64,000 nucleotides of DNA, taken from the NCBI GenBank assembly GCA_029204225.1, contig CM055097.1:66162268-66226267 (forward strand), in the 5' to 3' direction. Numbering within the stretch: the stretch's first letter is position 1; each line of letters opens with the position of its first letter. Below the pieces are notes generated by a model. It ran no database searches. It saw nothing but the letters and a program-made list of their open reading frames with translations, and had not been told where the DNA came from. The position numbers were made by a program, and so were the translations under genes. Below, piece after piece: positions 1-13,079 of this stretch. The stretch comes from Diphasiastrum complanatum (taxonomy: Eukaryota; Streptophyta; Lycopodiopsida; Lycopodiales; Lycopodiaceae).

Positions 1-1606
1 TGCATTATCCAAAATATGGTCTTTGCAGATGAATGCATCTTCAGAATCTACAAAGGAATATGTGGCATACTCATCAAAACGAAATTTTGGATCATCCTCT
101 AACAGAAGAGCACAGAAAGTTGTGGTCAAATTTGAGATTTGGCACAATCTCCGCAATAACTACATTGAGTACAGATTGGATAAAAGACATTCAAGCAGAA
201 TATATGGAGGATCCAGATTTGAAAGAGATTTGGGAGGAAATTCAAGTTTCCAACTCAGATGTTCATCCCCATTATAGGAAACAAGGACAAGTATTGTTGT
301 ATGACAATTCTAGAGTTGTGCTTGCTCCTAAATCTAAGTTCATTCCGCAAGCGTTATATGAGATACACTCATCTCCCAATGTTAGGCATAGTGGAATTTT
401 GAAGACATATCAAACCATCCGCAAGCTATTCAAATGGGCTAGTATGAAGAAAGATATATACACATATGTGTAAGAATGTATTTCTTGTCAAGTGAATAAG
501 GTGGAACATGTTAAGCAACCAGGCTTATTGCATCCGCTATCCATTCTCACGCAGTGTTGGACGAGTATTAGCATGGATTTTATACCTTCCTTGCCAACAT
601 CAACTGGGGGATATGATGCTATGTGGTGGTGGATCGGCTTACAAAATATGTACATTTTCTACCTTATAAAACTACTGATAGTGCAGCCCAAGTAGCACAA
701 ATATTTTTGAAGAATGTCTTCAAGTTACACAGTATACCAAAAGAGATAGTGAGTGACAGAGATAGTAGATTTATTTCCACTTTCTGGAAGGTCTGGATGG
801 ACAAGTTGGGCACTAAATTGTGCTTAAGTACGTCATTTCATCCAGAAACTGATGGGCAAACAGAAAGGGTTAATCAGTGGTTGGAGTGTTATTTGCGACA
901 TTTTGTTTTGGATCATCAGACAAAGTGGTTCAATTGGTTGTATCTTGTTGAATTTTGTTATAACAGCACTCCACATGTGACAATCGGTATGACACATTTC
1001 TTTGCATTATATGGCCATGAACCATTACAACCCATTAGTGCGAATTTGTCAGAGTTTGTAGTTCCGACAGTTGTGGACCAGGTTCAGCACATGAATGATA
1101 TTTTCAGGGCCAATCGAGAGCACATTAAAGCAGCTTAGATACGAATGAAGCAATATGCTGACCAAAAATGGACTTTCTGTGATTTTGCTGAAGGGGATTA
1201 TGTATATTTAAGGTTACAACCTTATAGATACACTAAGATGAAAAAAACTCAAAGCGAAAAGTTGGCTCCCAGATTTTATGGACCCTTCAAAATTGTGAAG
1301 AAGCTTGGGAAGCTGAATTACGAACTGGATCTACCATCAACAACCCGTATGCATCGTGTATTCCATGTATCTCTTCTAAAGAGGAGTTTGGGAGAACACT
1401 TATCTGCAACTGTTACTCTACCACTGTTGGATCATGAGGGCCATATGGTTCTGGAACCAGCCAAAATCGTTATATATCGGGACAAGGTATTGCAAAATGA
1501 GAAGTTAATCAAGGAATATCTGATTCTTTGAAAGAATCTTCCCGATGAAGACAATTCTTGGGTCAACAGCTCCTTCATTCAAAAGTGGCCATGGCTATTA
1601 CCATGA
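1..1606 (+). pseudogene. Ty3/Gypsy chromovirus pol 3' half (integrase and chromodomain-like tail)
   Basis: This is the end of a Gypsy polyprotein, the part that inserts element cDNA into chromosomes. In order, the reading shows the H2C2 zinc-binding region (about 360-500), the DDE core with its aspartates near 575 (MDFIP) and 768 (SDRDSRF) and glutamate near 860 (QTERVN), a GPY/F-type module (PRFYGPF, about 1275) and a chromodomain-like tail ending near 1606 (KNLPDEDNSW). The frame is broken by TAA at 471-473, a frameshift near 620-640, TAG at 1136-1138 and TGA at 1529-1531, so it cannot be translated whole. RT and RNase H lie outside the window. The tail suggests the chromovirus branch; the clade was not determined. 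Confidence 0.9.
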
Positions 1607-1698
1607 ATTGTTGGAAACAACATTCTCCATCGATACAATTCGGAATGTGTCCCTAGAGCTACTAGGCAAATGCCTTCATTTTTTAGGACAAAAATGTT

Positions 1699-1711
1699 TA
1701 AGTAGGGGGAG
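1699..1711 (+). other. Polypurine tract of the Gypsy chromovirus
   Basis: A purine run containing AGTAGGGGGAG lies directly before the TG that opens the LTR at 1712. This is the normal position of the plus-strand primer in LTR retrotransposons. Confidence 0.75.
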
Positions 1712-2248
1712 TGTCATGTACTTTTAGTACATCCATGTTTATCGATGCATCAGAATATCCATTGTAAGCTTTGTAGGCCCAAAAGGAGCTATAAGCCTTA
1801 AGAACAAGGTGGGTCCCTCTTTAGGCCCTTCAAAGTAATTAATAAGGATAATAGGCCACTAAGGGCCCAATGTAGGCTAAATAATGCTTAACAAGGGTTA
1901 ACTATCTTTCAAGATAGTTATGTTTAGTTAAGTAAGAGCATTGTCTATAACTAGGCAAGAGACATCATTTTGTGAATCTTTTGGCTAATTTGCAAGTGAG
2001 AGCTTCTAGCTTCCTTGTGAATGTGAACCATAGGAATTTCCATTGCTAAGTCTCATGTGCCCTATCCACATGAATCAATGTTCCATTTACATTGCTTTGT
2101 ACTCTTTCTTTCATTGATAATGTGATTTCATTGAGATCTCCATGTTTCTAGCTTTCTATTGATATGCTATCATGATTGTCTTGTACTTTTCTTGCTTCTA
2201 GCTTTACTTCATTGTTATTTCTATTTGCTTGGGATTTGGCACATGACA
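1712..2248 (+). repeat. 3' LTR of the Gypsy chromovirus
   Basis: The 537-bp segment opens TGTCATG and closes CATGACA, a perfect 7-bp terminal inverted repeat. It follows the pol remnant and a polypurine tract. No primer binding site follows it, so it is the 3' rather than the 5' LTR. The partner LTR is outside the window, so the target duplication could not be checked. Confidence 0.85.
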
Positions 2249-3006
2249 GGATCAATCTGAACTTGCTCTCGTTTATCAACTATAGTACTTCGTGAAGCAG
2301 ACAAATCTACGACATTTGCAGCATACCACTAATATAGTTCAGCACTTGAAGCAACAAAATCAAGGATGTTAGAGGTTCTCAACAATGATTATGAGCCACG
2401 TCTTAAGTTCCCAAAAAAAAAAAATCGACAAGCTAACAGCTTGTTGATCATTCAAATGAAAAAAAAAAAAAAAAAAAAAAAAAAACAAGGCCATACACGT
2501 CTCTATACATTCGCGACCACTTGAAGAGTTCTTGAACTCTGTGAAGAATTCAAACAACTGCAACAAACGTCAAACGGAAAACATCTGCTGACAAAAGTGC
2601 TTTTGCAAGACAGTATCCATCCATCTATCCACCTTCACCACTTCCGAGAAAAAAACACCCCCTGTCACACCCACTCCATCTTCCTCTCACCGCTGTTCAG
2701 TAACCCCTTGTGTGGCATTCACATCATGTCTCAAGAAATACTAAGCTCGTGTACATCATCCGTTGAATCATCTGCGTGAGCAATTGGAAGCAAGTCATCA
2801 ACGAGCCAACTCCGACCTGATTCAATTCAAATCTTCTGGAGATGCTTGTACTTCTTCAAAGCTTCATCTCCTATGGAGCAGCACTTTACAAAAAGTTCCA
2901 CATCTACAAGCTGCACCGACTTTGACTCCTCCAACACCATAAGGAGCGGGGTCTTAACATTGCACTTGGCGTGGGACCACCAAGTTCTTAACGGAGGGGA
3001 TAATGT
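2249..3006. other. Unassigned spacer with poly(A) runs
   Basis: No convincing gene is seen. Adenine runs lie at about 2411-2424 and 2458-2485. A 64-codon minus-strand ORF (2827-3021) and a 60-codon plus-strand ORF (2597-2779) resemble no family I recognise. The last bases, ending GGAGGGGATAA, could be the polypurine tract of the LTR-like sequence that follows. Confidence 0.4.
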
Positions 3007-3356
3007 AGGCTGATATTCCAAAGAATATTCTAGCCATTCTGCGAAACATCTCTAAAAATACAAGCAGGATAGGATTTAGACGTAGAACTTGCCCATCAAT
3101 TTTAGGCTTTTGCGGTATCCGTAATGGCTTAAGTTATTTAGTTCTAAGTTTAACCCATGGGCACTGCACATAGATATATAGTTTCCAGTTATTTCAAGTT
3201 ATGTAAAAGCTAGTCACAAAGGTCCATTGGGGGTTTGTCCCATGCCACCAATGTGATTCAAAGTTAAGTTAGTCTCATAGTGCCTTTTTGTAAGTGACCA
3301 CCACTCCAAGTATATATAGGAGTGGAAGAGTCAATTTTCAAGAAGAACCTCATTTG

Positions 3357-4072
<716 letters not shown>

Positions 4073-4080
<8 letters not shown>

Positions 4081-4879
4081 CTCCCTCTTCAACTAGTTTT
4101 GGCATAGTTTTGACAATAGAACTTTGATCCAACTTTAGAATGATCTCCATCCTAAGTATAGATCTCCTTTCTAAGGTTCTAAAGTATCTTTCATAATTGA
4201 TATAGACAATAGTGTCCAAATTGGATGCTTCACTATTTCTTACATCAATTTGACACATCAAGATATAACTAGAACATGAAGAACCAGATAGAATGTGAAT
4301 GAAATGATTCCTCCATGTTTCAAACTTTGAACTATCTGAAAAATTACAGCCACCAAACAATAAATGTGAGTGATGGCCATTTGCTTGCTTATCTCCTCCA
4401 ACTTTGTACTTTCTTGATATGTCTCCACCATAAAACTCCATGAATGAGCCTCCATCTCCATCTTGCCACAAGATATAATCAACACTTGATGACTTGGCCA
4501 TGAATGAGTGACATAATGAACCTCCAATAGCTTCATTTCCATCAGCAAAATCAGCCAAGAATGCTAGTACAACTCCAACAATAAGATATTGCAAGACAAT
4601 GTAGCTAGTTTGTCCATATCTTAACAATATGCACACATCCACATGAAATAGCTCAAACATGAGATAGAAAAAGTAAAGTATACTTGAACAACACTTCCTT
4701 GCTACTCCTTTGACCTTACTTGAGTCTTCAATAAGCTGCAAAAACAGATCCATAACATCTTTGCCAAATAACCTTCCTTTGATGCTCTTGACTAGCTCCA
4801 AATTGCCACTTTTCATTTTGTGTTGTTGAAGCCCTTTGAGACCAACCTCGAGAACCAATATCCACTTGCATAGCATCAT
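4073..4879 (-). other. 268-codon ORF of unknown nature inside the gag-only Copia element
   Basis: The ORF ends a few bases inside the 3' LTR. It has a hydrophobic central stretch (about residues 65-110) and no motif I can assign. Its position matches where RNase H normally lies, but no conserved acidic residues or YxDxDWA-like motif are readable. It may be decayed pol or acquired sequence read by chance. Confidence 0.3.
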
Positions 4880-4997
4880 CTATACAAGAAAATTCTCCAA
4901 AACATGTGAGTAAAGCAAAGTGAGTCGCTTCCACTTGCTTACCTTTCTCTTGATCATCAAAGATATCAAAGATATGAATATCTTCAGACCTGAACCT

Positions 4998-5471
4998 CTA
5001 GAAATACTTCCTCTCAAACATATGATGTAGATCCAACAAGATCTCATCAATGCTTGATTTCGATCTTCCATAAAGGTTAGTGAAAACAATGTCACCATCA
5101 TAAATCAAAAGATAGATTCCAAACTTTCCATCCAACATCAAGTAGAGTGGGTGAAGATGAGTATCAAACCTAATAAATACAACCCTCTTGAGTCCATAAC
5201 AAACCTCAATAAACTCACCAATGAGATCTCCCTTGCCTTGAATAGATTGCCTGTCGATTTGTTCCATGTAGTCTTCTCCAACCAACCTTTTGCCATCTTG
5301 ATCATGAGTGATCAATTCATAATCATAGAATCCTTTGAGTTGATAAAGAGATGTGAGATCCATGCTTTGGATCCTCCCAAGAACCAATCTTCCATTGCTC
5401 TGTCCTTCATAAGACTCTCTCTTAATGATTGCATCATAAGAAGTAGAAACCTCAAAAACATTAGAAGCCAT
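4998..5471 (-). pseudogene. Possible decayed Copia reverse transcriptase fragment
   Basis: The last 50 of 157 codons follow the spacing of the Copia RT motif C region. A hydrophobic strand leads to YDGD where YVDD is expected, then a charged helix ending FERKY. The catalytic double aspartate is disrupted. The earlier residues match nothing I recognise, so the assignment rests on a short stretch. Confidence 0.35.
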
Positions 5472-5910
5472 GAAAAAAAATGATTAGTACCTTCAACATA
5501 AGGATGATTGAAGTACTCTCTTTTTTCAAACAAGAACTTCTAATAAATGATTTAGGTAATGAATCATATGATAATGATTCTTCCTCACTATCATTCATTA
5601 TGACATCATTCAAAGTACATCCTATTTTGAACTCTTCACATACTTCTCTTCTTCTTGACTTGTGACCATCTCCCTCACCAAGTCTCTTGATAGGACCATT
5701 TGATCTACTCTCTTTATGAAGACATATGACTCCACTTGCTGCAAAAATGACTTTCTTGGACTCATCACAAAAGAATGTAGAAGAACCACCTCCTTCATGC
5801 ATGCACCTAGCAACATCTTTTTCGATATGATCAAAGAAATCATTAACAACAATCTTTTCCAAGGAAGAACCTTCACCTCCATTGATGAAATTAGCTCTTT
5901 CCTTCTGTTG
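5461..5910 (-). other. Unidentified hydrophilic reading frame downstream of gag-protease
   Basis: In the frame used from about 5910 to 5461 the translation is charged and serine-rich, with acidic (DSEEESLSYD) and basic (KSRRREV) patches. It replaces the integrase core expected after the GAG-pre-integrase region. No catalytic DDE pattern is visible. It may be acquired host sequence or a fast-evolving spacer. Confidence 0.35.
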
Positions 5911-7396
5911 CATGCTTGCACTTGAAATGAAGAACCATTGAAACACCATCATTATCCTCAAAACTAGCCAAGTTAGCACAAAGATGAACTTCTCCAAGAA
6001 GCATATAAGATCTTGACCTAGATCTAGCATAAGGAAGCTTGTTAGACTTTGCATAAGATCCACCAATCTTATTGATGCTAAAAGGGAACTTTGGAAAGTT
6101 GAGACCAATCTCCTTTTCCATTCCATCCTTTTTGTTAGCCATAACAAAAGCATCAAGCTTGAAAAGTCTACCTTGTCTATTGCCCCTAGCAACCAAGATT
6201 TCTTCCTTTGTAATGAAACAAGCATCACCACCAAACTTTACCATGTATCCTTTCTCTATCATTTGAACAACACTTAACAAATTCTTTGAAAGTCAAGAAA
6301 TGTAAAGAACACCATCAAGTCTTGCCTTCCTATTAGTATAGAGACAAATAGGAACTGAACCAATACTTTCGATCACACACTCACCACCGTTGGCCATGTG
6401 AATCTCTTTCTTGGCTCCATCATAAGTGACCAAAGAAGTAAAGAACTCCTTGTGACTAGTCATGTGTGAACTAGCTCCACTATCAATCCACCATGAATCT
6501 TTGTCACCTTCACTTGATATTGGACTTGAAGAACACATCAAAAGAGAATCACCACCACCTAGATCCTCATCATTAGTAGTAAAGTTGATTTGCTTGTTGC
6601 CTTCATCTCTTTGCTTCTTCAAACATTCATTAGCAAAATGTCTTTTGATTTCACAATAAAAGCATTTCAACTTAGACTTATCTTTCTTTTTGCCAAAAGA
6701 GGAAGTCTCACTTTGATCTTGCCCTTTAGACCACTTGCCTTTGCCTTTGCCCTTGAACTTGCCTTTGATGAACATAGCCTCCTCTTCAAAATGAGATGTC
6801 GATGTAGATCCACCTCCTCTTGATTGAAGCCTATACTCCTCATTCACCAAGATCTCTCGCAAATCCACAATACTTGACAAAGTCTTTTGAATAGCAAAAC
6901 TTTGTACAAGATTAGCATGATCATCCAACAAGCCATTAAGTATAGCTTGAACAAGTTCTACCTCCTTAATGCTTTCATCAATACATGCTAACTCATCATT
7001 GAATGTTTTAACCCTCAAAACAAAAGCATGAGTACTCTCTTCCTTCTTTTGAAAACTTTGAAAGATTTGCCTCCTAAGAGTAAGCACTCTTGATGTAGAC
7101 TTGGATTCATAAAGCTTCTTCAAAGCTTCCCAATCCTCCAAAGATGATGTGCACTTACCAACTTCCTTGAGAAGTTCATTGGTAACATTCATCTTAATCA
7201 TGTGTAGAGCTCTTTTAGCTCTCTTGTCATATCTCACTTGATCTTGAGGTGATTGAGGTCTCTCCTCCACACCTGCAACAATAGCCATCAACTCATTCAT
7301 CTCCAATAAGGACTCCATCCTCACCTTCCAAGTAGAATAGTTGATTGAGGTAAGCCTGTCATTGCTCTCCAACATAAAGCCTCCACTTGTAGCCAT
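5891..7396 (-). pseudogene. Copia gag-protease with GAG-pre-integrase region (one in-frame stop)
   Basis: Reading from ATG at 7396, residues 1-200 form a Copia-type gag (STWKVRMESLL near 21; AWE-like helix near 88). They are followed by a glycine-lysine linker, a CCHC knuckle (C245-C258, CFYCEIKRHFANEC) and an aspartic protease site DSGAS (305-309). One TGA at 6293-6295 separates this 367-codon frame from another 130 in-frame codons carrying the GAG-pre-integrase region (GNRQGRLFKLD). Gag forms the particle that packages element RNA, and protease cuts the polyprotein. The first 367 codons are intact, so a gag-protease product remains conceivable. Confidence 0.88.
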
Positions 7397-7985
7397 GTTG
7401 AAGTGAACAGATCTTCTTCTTTAACCTGTTCCAATGCACAAAGCACTCTCTTGAATGTCAACAAATGAGCTCAAGAATAAATCACAAAGATATGGAACCT
7501 CTCAAATCTCTTCTAGCACTTCTAACTAGAAAATCAACACATAGAATAGTGAAATCTTGATCAACCTGTGATCTATCCTCAGCCTAATGATTCTTGCCAC
7601 TTCCTAAGGTTAAAACACACTCAAATGATGTTCAGTAACCTCACAAACTAGAGATCCAATCAAAATTACGATTTTGACAAAATCACAAAAAATTGAATAT
7701 CTCAAATTCTACATGCAATTTCTAGAAACTTGATATATCTTCTTGTAGACTCCAATGAGACCTTACTAATGCACCAAAAATCATCTAATTCCAGTAAGCC
7801 AAGTGTGAAATTGGAATTTATCAAGTATATAATCCTATATTGAGTTTTGACCTACAAAAGATCAATTCTACACATGCAAAAATGCTGATTTTTGAGTAGA
7901 AATCAATCTAGCATGCTCTAGCATTGGTAACTCCTCCAAATCCTTGCTAAAGATGGCCGATACTTTCATAACCTGAAAAAAAATA
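7397..7985 (-). other. Untranslated leader of the gag-only Copia element
   Basis: About 590 bp lie between the primer site and the gag ATG. No protein-coding signal is seen. The length is ordinary for a Copia leader, where the RNA packaging signal is expected. Confidence 0.6.
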
Positions 7986-7997
7986 GCTCTGATACCA
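7986..7997 (-). other. Met-tRNA primer binding site of the gag-only Copia element
   Basis: On the minus strand the bases just after the 5' LTR read TGGTATCAGAGC, the usual plant complement of the initiator-methionine tRNA 3' end. This fixes the LTR edge and the element's orientation. Confidence 0.92.
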
Positions 7998-8638
7998 TGT
8001 GAAGGATTTCAGATCATTAAAGATCCAATACATGTCCCTGATCTTTGGTTACAATAAGGAACAAACCAACAATCCTGCCAATGTAGAAAAATCAGCATCT
8101 ACATACAAAATGAGATGCAAACTCTAAGAGATACTGATCAAACATGAACCAAAACATGAAATATGCTTTTTGTCAGTACAATTACAGTACCCTACTATAT
8201 TTCACATGTGTGGAACCAAAAATAGCAATAAATGACCATTCTACACATAGAATTGCAAGATATCATCAAGAGAGTGCACAACCCAAAGAGAACCATGTAT
8301 AATGATGAAATGAGAGAGAAAAGAGAGAAGATATGTCTCTCCACGAGTTACATCCTTTTATAGAGTGTCCAAACCCTATTTGGCCACTTGGCTTTCCCTC
8401 CAAAATGTAAACCCTACTATTTTTGGGTCTAAATTCAATGTACCCAAAGTTCAAATTTGAATCTCTCTCAAACTCGACTACCAACTTTTCCAAACTTTCC
8501 AAAAGTGTTTATTGAATGTATTTTAAACTAATATAACTTTAAAAAGTTTATCCCTAAGTCTAAAATGAGTTTTGGCCTCTTACTGACAATTTACCAAAAT
8601 ATGACTAAACTAGACTAAACTAGTTGAAATCTCTCACA
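7998..8638 (-). repeat. 5' LTR of the gag-only Copia element
   Basis: A 641-bp repeat, TGTGAAGG to CTCTCACA on the plus strand, pairs with 3357-4080. The duplicated target ATTTG follows at 8639-8643. It retains the short ancestral GA stretch. Confidence 0.9.
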
Positions 8639-9029
8639 ATTTGCAATACATGCCTATCTTTCTCTCTAAGTATTTTCCCTTATGTGGTTTCATGTACTGT
8701 GTTACTTCACATTATATTGTATATTGTTCATCTGGCAACTAGTTAAGTTAATCTAGGCCCTCCATTCTCTAGTAGGGTAAGCCTTAGAGGAGGAGATTTA
8801 GTTTAGGGTTTTATCTTTTAGGTTAAGTCATCATTTGTTAGAAACTAAGGAGAGAAAAGAGAGAAGAGTGGATGTTACCCATCAAAATACTCACCACCAT
8901 GCTCATGGCTGTCTTTCTTGCATCCATATCCAAACTAGCTAGAGAAGCCATAGTGTAGACTAGTTGGGAGACTGCCATAGTCATGCTAGTTGGAGCCATA
9001 ATCGGTGTGGATGCTGAAGATCCAACACT

Positions 9030-9372
9030 CTTGATCAAGTAATTCCTGAACCTGTTTTTGAACTTCTTTCCTTTCTAATTGTGATAACCTGTACAAAGGA
9101 ATATTGACTGGCTTTGAACCGGGCTCAAGTTCTATGACATGGTCCATGAATCTAGTTGGAGGATACCCTATCTTTATGTTTGTCTAAAACTTGTTGTATC
9201 CTTGTATTCATAGGCTTTGCATTGACTTCATTAATTTTATCCTCATCCGTTTCCACTTTCATTAGGAACATATCTACGTGCTTTCGAGTTATGCATCGAG
9301 CTTGTGCGTTAGTAATCAGGCGTAAATTGGAACCTGATTCTTCTTTTCTGAAGCTATGAATTTCAAAAGTTT
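9030..9372 (-). pseudogene. Gypsy protease-to-RT junction fragment, minus strand
   Basis: The minus strand reads, with interruptions, a Gypsy linker (LRLITNAQ, DMFLMKVETDEDKI) and the start of RT (DHVIELEPGS, PLYRLSQLERKEVQ). This is where the RT fingers begin. It abuts oppositely oriented gag near 9372, so the two pieces come from different insertions or a rearrangement. Catalytic RT motifs are absent. Confidence 0.7.
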
Positions 9373-10700
9373 TTCCTTACTGTGCGAAATGCTATCACCG
9401 AACGTATGGCTATAAAATTGTTCTTGGTTGGATTGTCTAAAAACATTTGCCATGAACTCAAACCAGTTGACCTTTATGATCAACTTAAAGATGTGATGAC
9501 TGATGTTATCCGTGAGGAAGACGAAGGTCCCGACGATGAGTTTGACCATCATGAAAAGAAATCTAAGAATCCGGATCGTCCTAATCACCCGAAGTCTGAC
9601 AATATTGCCCAATCTTCTGGACTTCTGCATCAAATGGAAACCTGGCAAAAAGTTCAACAATCTCATATGGATAAACTCACTGCCAATTTTCAAATAGCCA
9701 TGAAACAGATTGCTGAGAAATCCTTTCCAACAAAAGAAAATGTCTGGTGTCGAATCTACTCACAGCATCACACTGCTAATGAATGCCCCCAACTACGAAG
9801 CCATTTTCCAGCAGCAACCAGACCCACCATCTATTGAGCATACCGCCCCTACCCTCCACAACAACCTATGCCACGACCAGGGGTCTACCAACCATGACCA
9901 ACTGCACCATCACCACGTCAACAGTTTGTCGTTAATCAACCAGCCCCACAATGCGCTGTCCATTATCTTGATCCGAATACCATCGATCTGGCAACCTGCT
10001 ATGTGGAAGAATATACTCAACTGCAATACTCTACTGAAACGGTTGTTTATTATGCCTATGATTATAATGCTCAAACAATGGATCCCAATGCCCAAGCTTA
10101 CAATTCAGACCAAGCTATCTTTGACGAACATCGTTTGCCCACAATACGAAAATGTTTTATCTGTGCAGGTAAGCATCCTAGTATTCATTACCCAGATAAA
10201 CTTCGTTTCTCTCTAGCTTGTGAAAACTAAACATCACGTGAAGGACTGTCCATCTCGATCCAAACCTGTTGCTCATGTATGTTCAGTGCAAGTAGAAACT
10301 TTACCTGTTGAAACTCATCATGCTTGGGTCTTGACTCGAGCACAAACCCAACGCCAAGCTCCTACACTTGCACCCAGCAAAACTCAGCAGCAGGCTATTC
10401 CCAAGTGAAGATTCAACTCCGATAGTTTACCCTCACCCATTTGAAAAAATTTGGCTGCATCATCAGTATCGCCAGCAAATCCGCAATGCTGACCAACAAT
10501 CTTCCACTTCCCATAAAGTACCTCACAATCCTTTTGAAAGCAAAACCCTTGAAGGTACCAAAGTCTGGGGAGATTTACTACAAGCCAATGTCACTCTTTT
10601 TTTCCATGTTCTCTGGAAGCATGCTGGCAAATGAAAACACCAGTCCAATCCAATAACACCACCTGTCCTAACGAGTTGTCTGAAATGCCCTTATATCTAA
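9373..10700 (+). pseudogene. Gypsy gag remnant
   Basis: The frame starting near 9373 reads a Gypsy capsid C-terminal region (LFLVGLSKNI, YDQLKDVMTDVIREED), a charged linker, an aberrant zinc-knuckle-like motif (WCRIYSQHHTANECPQL, about 9748-9800) and a tyrosine/glutamine-rich tail to about 10230. Stops and frameshifts break it at about 9835, 9898 and 10228, after which the frame is poor. It sits upstream of a protease in the same orientation and belongs to the same element as the integrase at 13080-14183. Confidence 0.75.
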
Positions 10701-10739
10701 CAAATTCACTCAACGAATGAAACAACATCAAAATCCCAA

Positions 10740-11520
10740 CTACCCATCACCAATCACGTGAAGTTTTAGCAATACTTGATGGTGGCTCCAGTGTCAATAT
10801 CATTTTTGCATCCCTCATGATAGAATGGAATCTGAAAGACAAGCTGGCCAAACCCACTTGTCAGCTTCGGATGGCTGATCAAAGTGTGGTTTGACCTACC
10901 GGCTTCTTCCACAAGTGCTGATCAAACTAGGAGGTCTCAAGTTTTCTGTCGATCTAGTAGTACTTGATATTCCCAATAATGCCTATTCATATGAATTACT
11001 ACTTGGTCGTCCGTGGCTCACCAATGCACGAGTCGTTCATGATTGGAGCAAAGGCCGAGTCACTTTTGAAAATCATGATAGTTCTGTCACCATTAATTCA
11101 TTGGGCAAACTCAAATATGCACGCATCCATGACGAAGGGTCCTCGACCACCAACTCAGTGTTTGAACCATACCAGTCCAGCCACGAAAAAGGTCATTATG
11201 TTAAATCTACTAATATCATAAACTGGAGTCACAATCTAGCTACCATTGATTGTGTGAATGTCGATTACTGTGCTCAGCATCAGGATGATTGTACCTCTCC
11301 ACTCCCGATCGATCATGACCAATCACCTGATCTTGATACACCTATCATCAATATCAATTTTATTGATATCCTTCCACACAATGATGAGTTACTAAATGTT
11401 GCATAGCTACCTACTAATGAATCAGTAGATTTATTCATCGATGACAAGAATATCTTACGAATTCAGAATTGCCCAAAAAATTGGACATTTTTGTGGGGTC
11501 AAAGATCTCTCATAGTATAG
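10740..11520 (+). pseudogene. Gypsy aspartic protease region
   Basis: The translation shows AILDGGSSVNII (DGGS replaces the classical DTG/DSG) and about 70 residues later the flap-side motif LLLGRPWL. The second half (10891-11406) is an open 171-codon frame with DWSKGRVTF and LATIDCVN, shared with the Gypsy copies at 21.0, 23.5 and 43.7 kb. An in-frame TGA near 10890 and a shift break the N-terminal half. Gypsy protease releases capsid and enzymes from the precursor. Confidence 0.8.
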
Positions 11521-12320
11521 CCCTTCCGCTTGTCAACAAAGGTTAGATCAGTGGATAGGTGCCTAACTATGCATAGATGCTACTTTTAGTTAATTTCCTA
11601 CTTTCTCCCTTAACTCTACTCACCACTATACTACTCCTCTTTAACTCTACTCCTCTACACTAACATTCATCATAGTTTTGGTTGAAGAGAAGGAATGGAG
11701 AAGAAGAGATTGAGAAGGGAAGAAAAAGAGAGAGATAGAGAGTGAGGGTGGAGGTTAGCTCAAATGCTCCTTATGCTTGCTCATGGAAAAACATTCACTA
11801 TGACAAACAATAAACATGGAAATAGAAAGCAATGGAAAACACAATCAAGAGCAATAGCAAGTCGTGAATAGCAAATGAGGATGCTTCTCTTCCAAAAATG
11901 GTAGAGTTTCCTCCTTCTCCTTAAGCATGGAAATAGTGTACAAATGGTGCTTTTTTATGAAATGGGGAAGGCCTTTGCCCCTCAATCTTATTGGCTAATA
12001 TTCACAATGATCCTATCCATTCATCTTGGACCTAACTTGATCCAAGGGTCCACAAAAAGTGCATTAGAAATCACAAGATTCATGTGAGTCCCAATTTGGA
12101 CCCAACTCTAAAAAGTGATCTCTAAGTTTAAAAATGACATTGGGCCTCTAGTTTTATTTTAATTACAAGACGCAAGTCAAGTTTATTTTATTTACAACTT
12201 CAATTGCGTGCTCATTGGGCCATGGGCTTATACACGCAGGATGCCATGCCCTCGCAACACATTTTATTGGAGGATGTTATTTATTTACACTTTGTTGGGA
12301 ATACCCCCAACAATTTCAAA
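11460..12320. other. Non-coding insertion replacing the Gypsy RT
   Basis: Between the protease and RNase H, the expected RT (about 1 kb) is missing and about 860 bp of unrelated sequence is present. It contains a purine-rich block near 11690-11755 and an inverted 7-bp pair TGTTGGG/CCCAACA at 12292-12311. No ORF of note is present. It may be a solo LTR or another small insertion, but no target duplication was identified. Confidence 0.45.
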
Positions 12321-12359
12321 TATTTAGATCCTCAATTACATGGAGGCACTTCCACTTAG

Positions 12360-12900
12360 GGCCTATCCGCAACATGCTTCCAAGGTGAAACCGGTCGCCA
12401 AGGTTATAGTTGAAAAGCTTGAGACAAAATTCTACCGTGCCAAATGCCCACCTCCGGGATTCTGATTATTGTAAAGAATTCCATGTGCATACCGATGCAT
12501 CCAAGTATGCCATTGGAGCAGTGCTCACCCAATCGGGATAATTCAAAAAGGATTATCCAATCTGTTTTCTTAGTAGACAATTGATACTTGCTGAAGTCAA
12601 TTATACCACTACCAAACGTGATGCCTTGGCAATGGTATATGCAGTTCAGAAGTTTCGCCATTGTCTTTTGGAAAAAGTTTTTGCATTCTTCACTGATCAT
12701 CAAGCACTGTTGTATCTCATCAACAAGACTTGCACAATAGGCCGTACTACTAGATGGACCCTATTACTGCGAGAATTTGAGTTTAGGATTGTGGTTCATA
12801 AGGGAGTTCAACATTTTCTAGCAGATCACCTGTCCCAAATCCCTGACCTTCCTACCCCTGATCAAGGCGTCAACGATGGTTTACCAGATGCCATCCTTTT
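12360..12900 (+). pseudogene. Gypsy RNase H
   Basis: The reading gives HTDASKYAIGAVL (first catalytic Asp region), YTTTKRDALAMVYAVQKFRH (catalytic Glu/Asp helix) and FTDHQALLYLI, then the tail ADHLSQIP. Frames change before 12581; from there the frame is open to 13081. RNase H degrades the RNA strand during reverse transcription. The order and motifs match the Gypsy family. Confidence 0.85.
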
Positions 12901-13079
12901 CCAAGTTGACTCTACACCCGTATGGGCTAAGCAAATCACAGAATATTTAACTTCAGGGCAGATGGATCCTTGTCTAAACTTGAATAATGTGCATTTGTCC
13001 TCAAAACCAACCTTATACATTAATTGCAGGACAACTTTACAAGCAAGGGTTAGATGGAGTCATCTGATGATGTCTTACT

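Noticed and set aside
8838-9038. 66-codon minus-strand ORF rich in Met, Ser and Ala
   Set aside because: Low-complexity composition, no motif and no splice or promoter support; it lies in spacer next to a Gypsy remnant.
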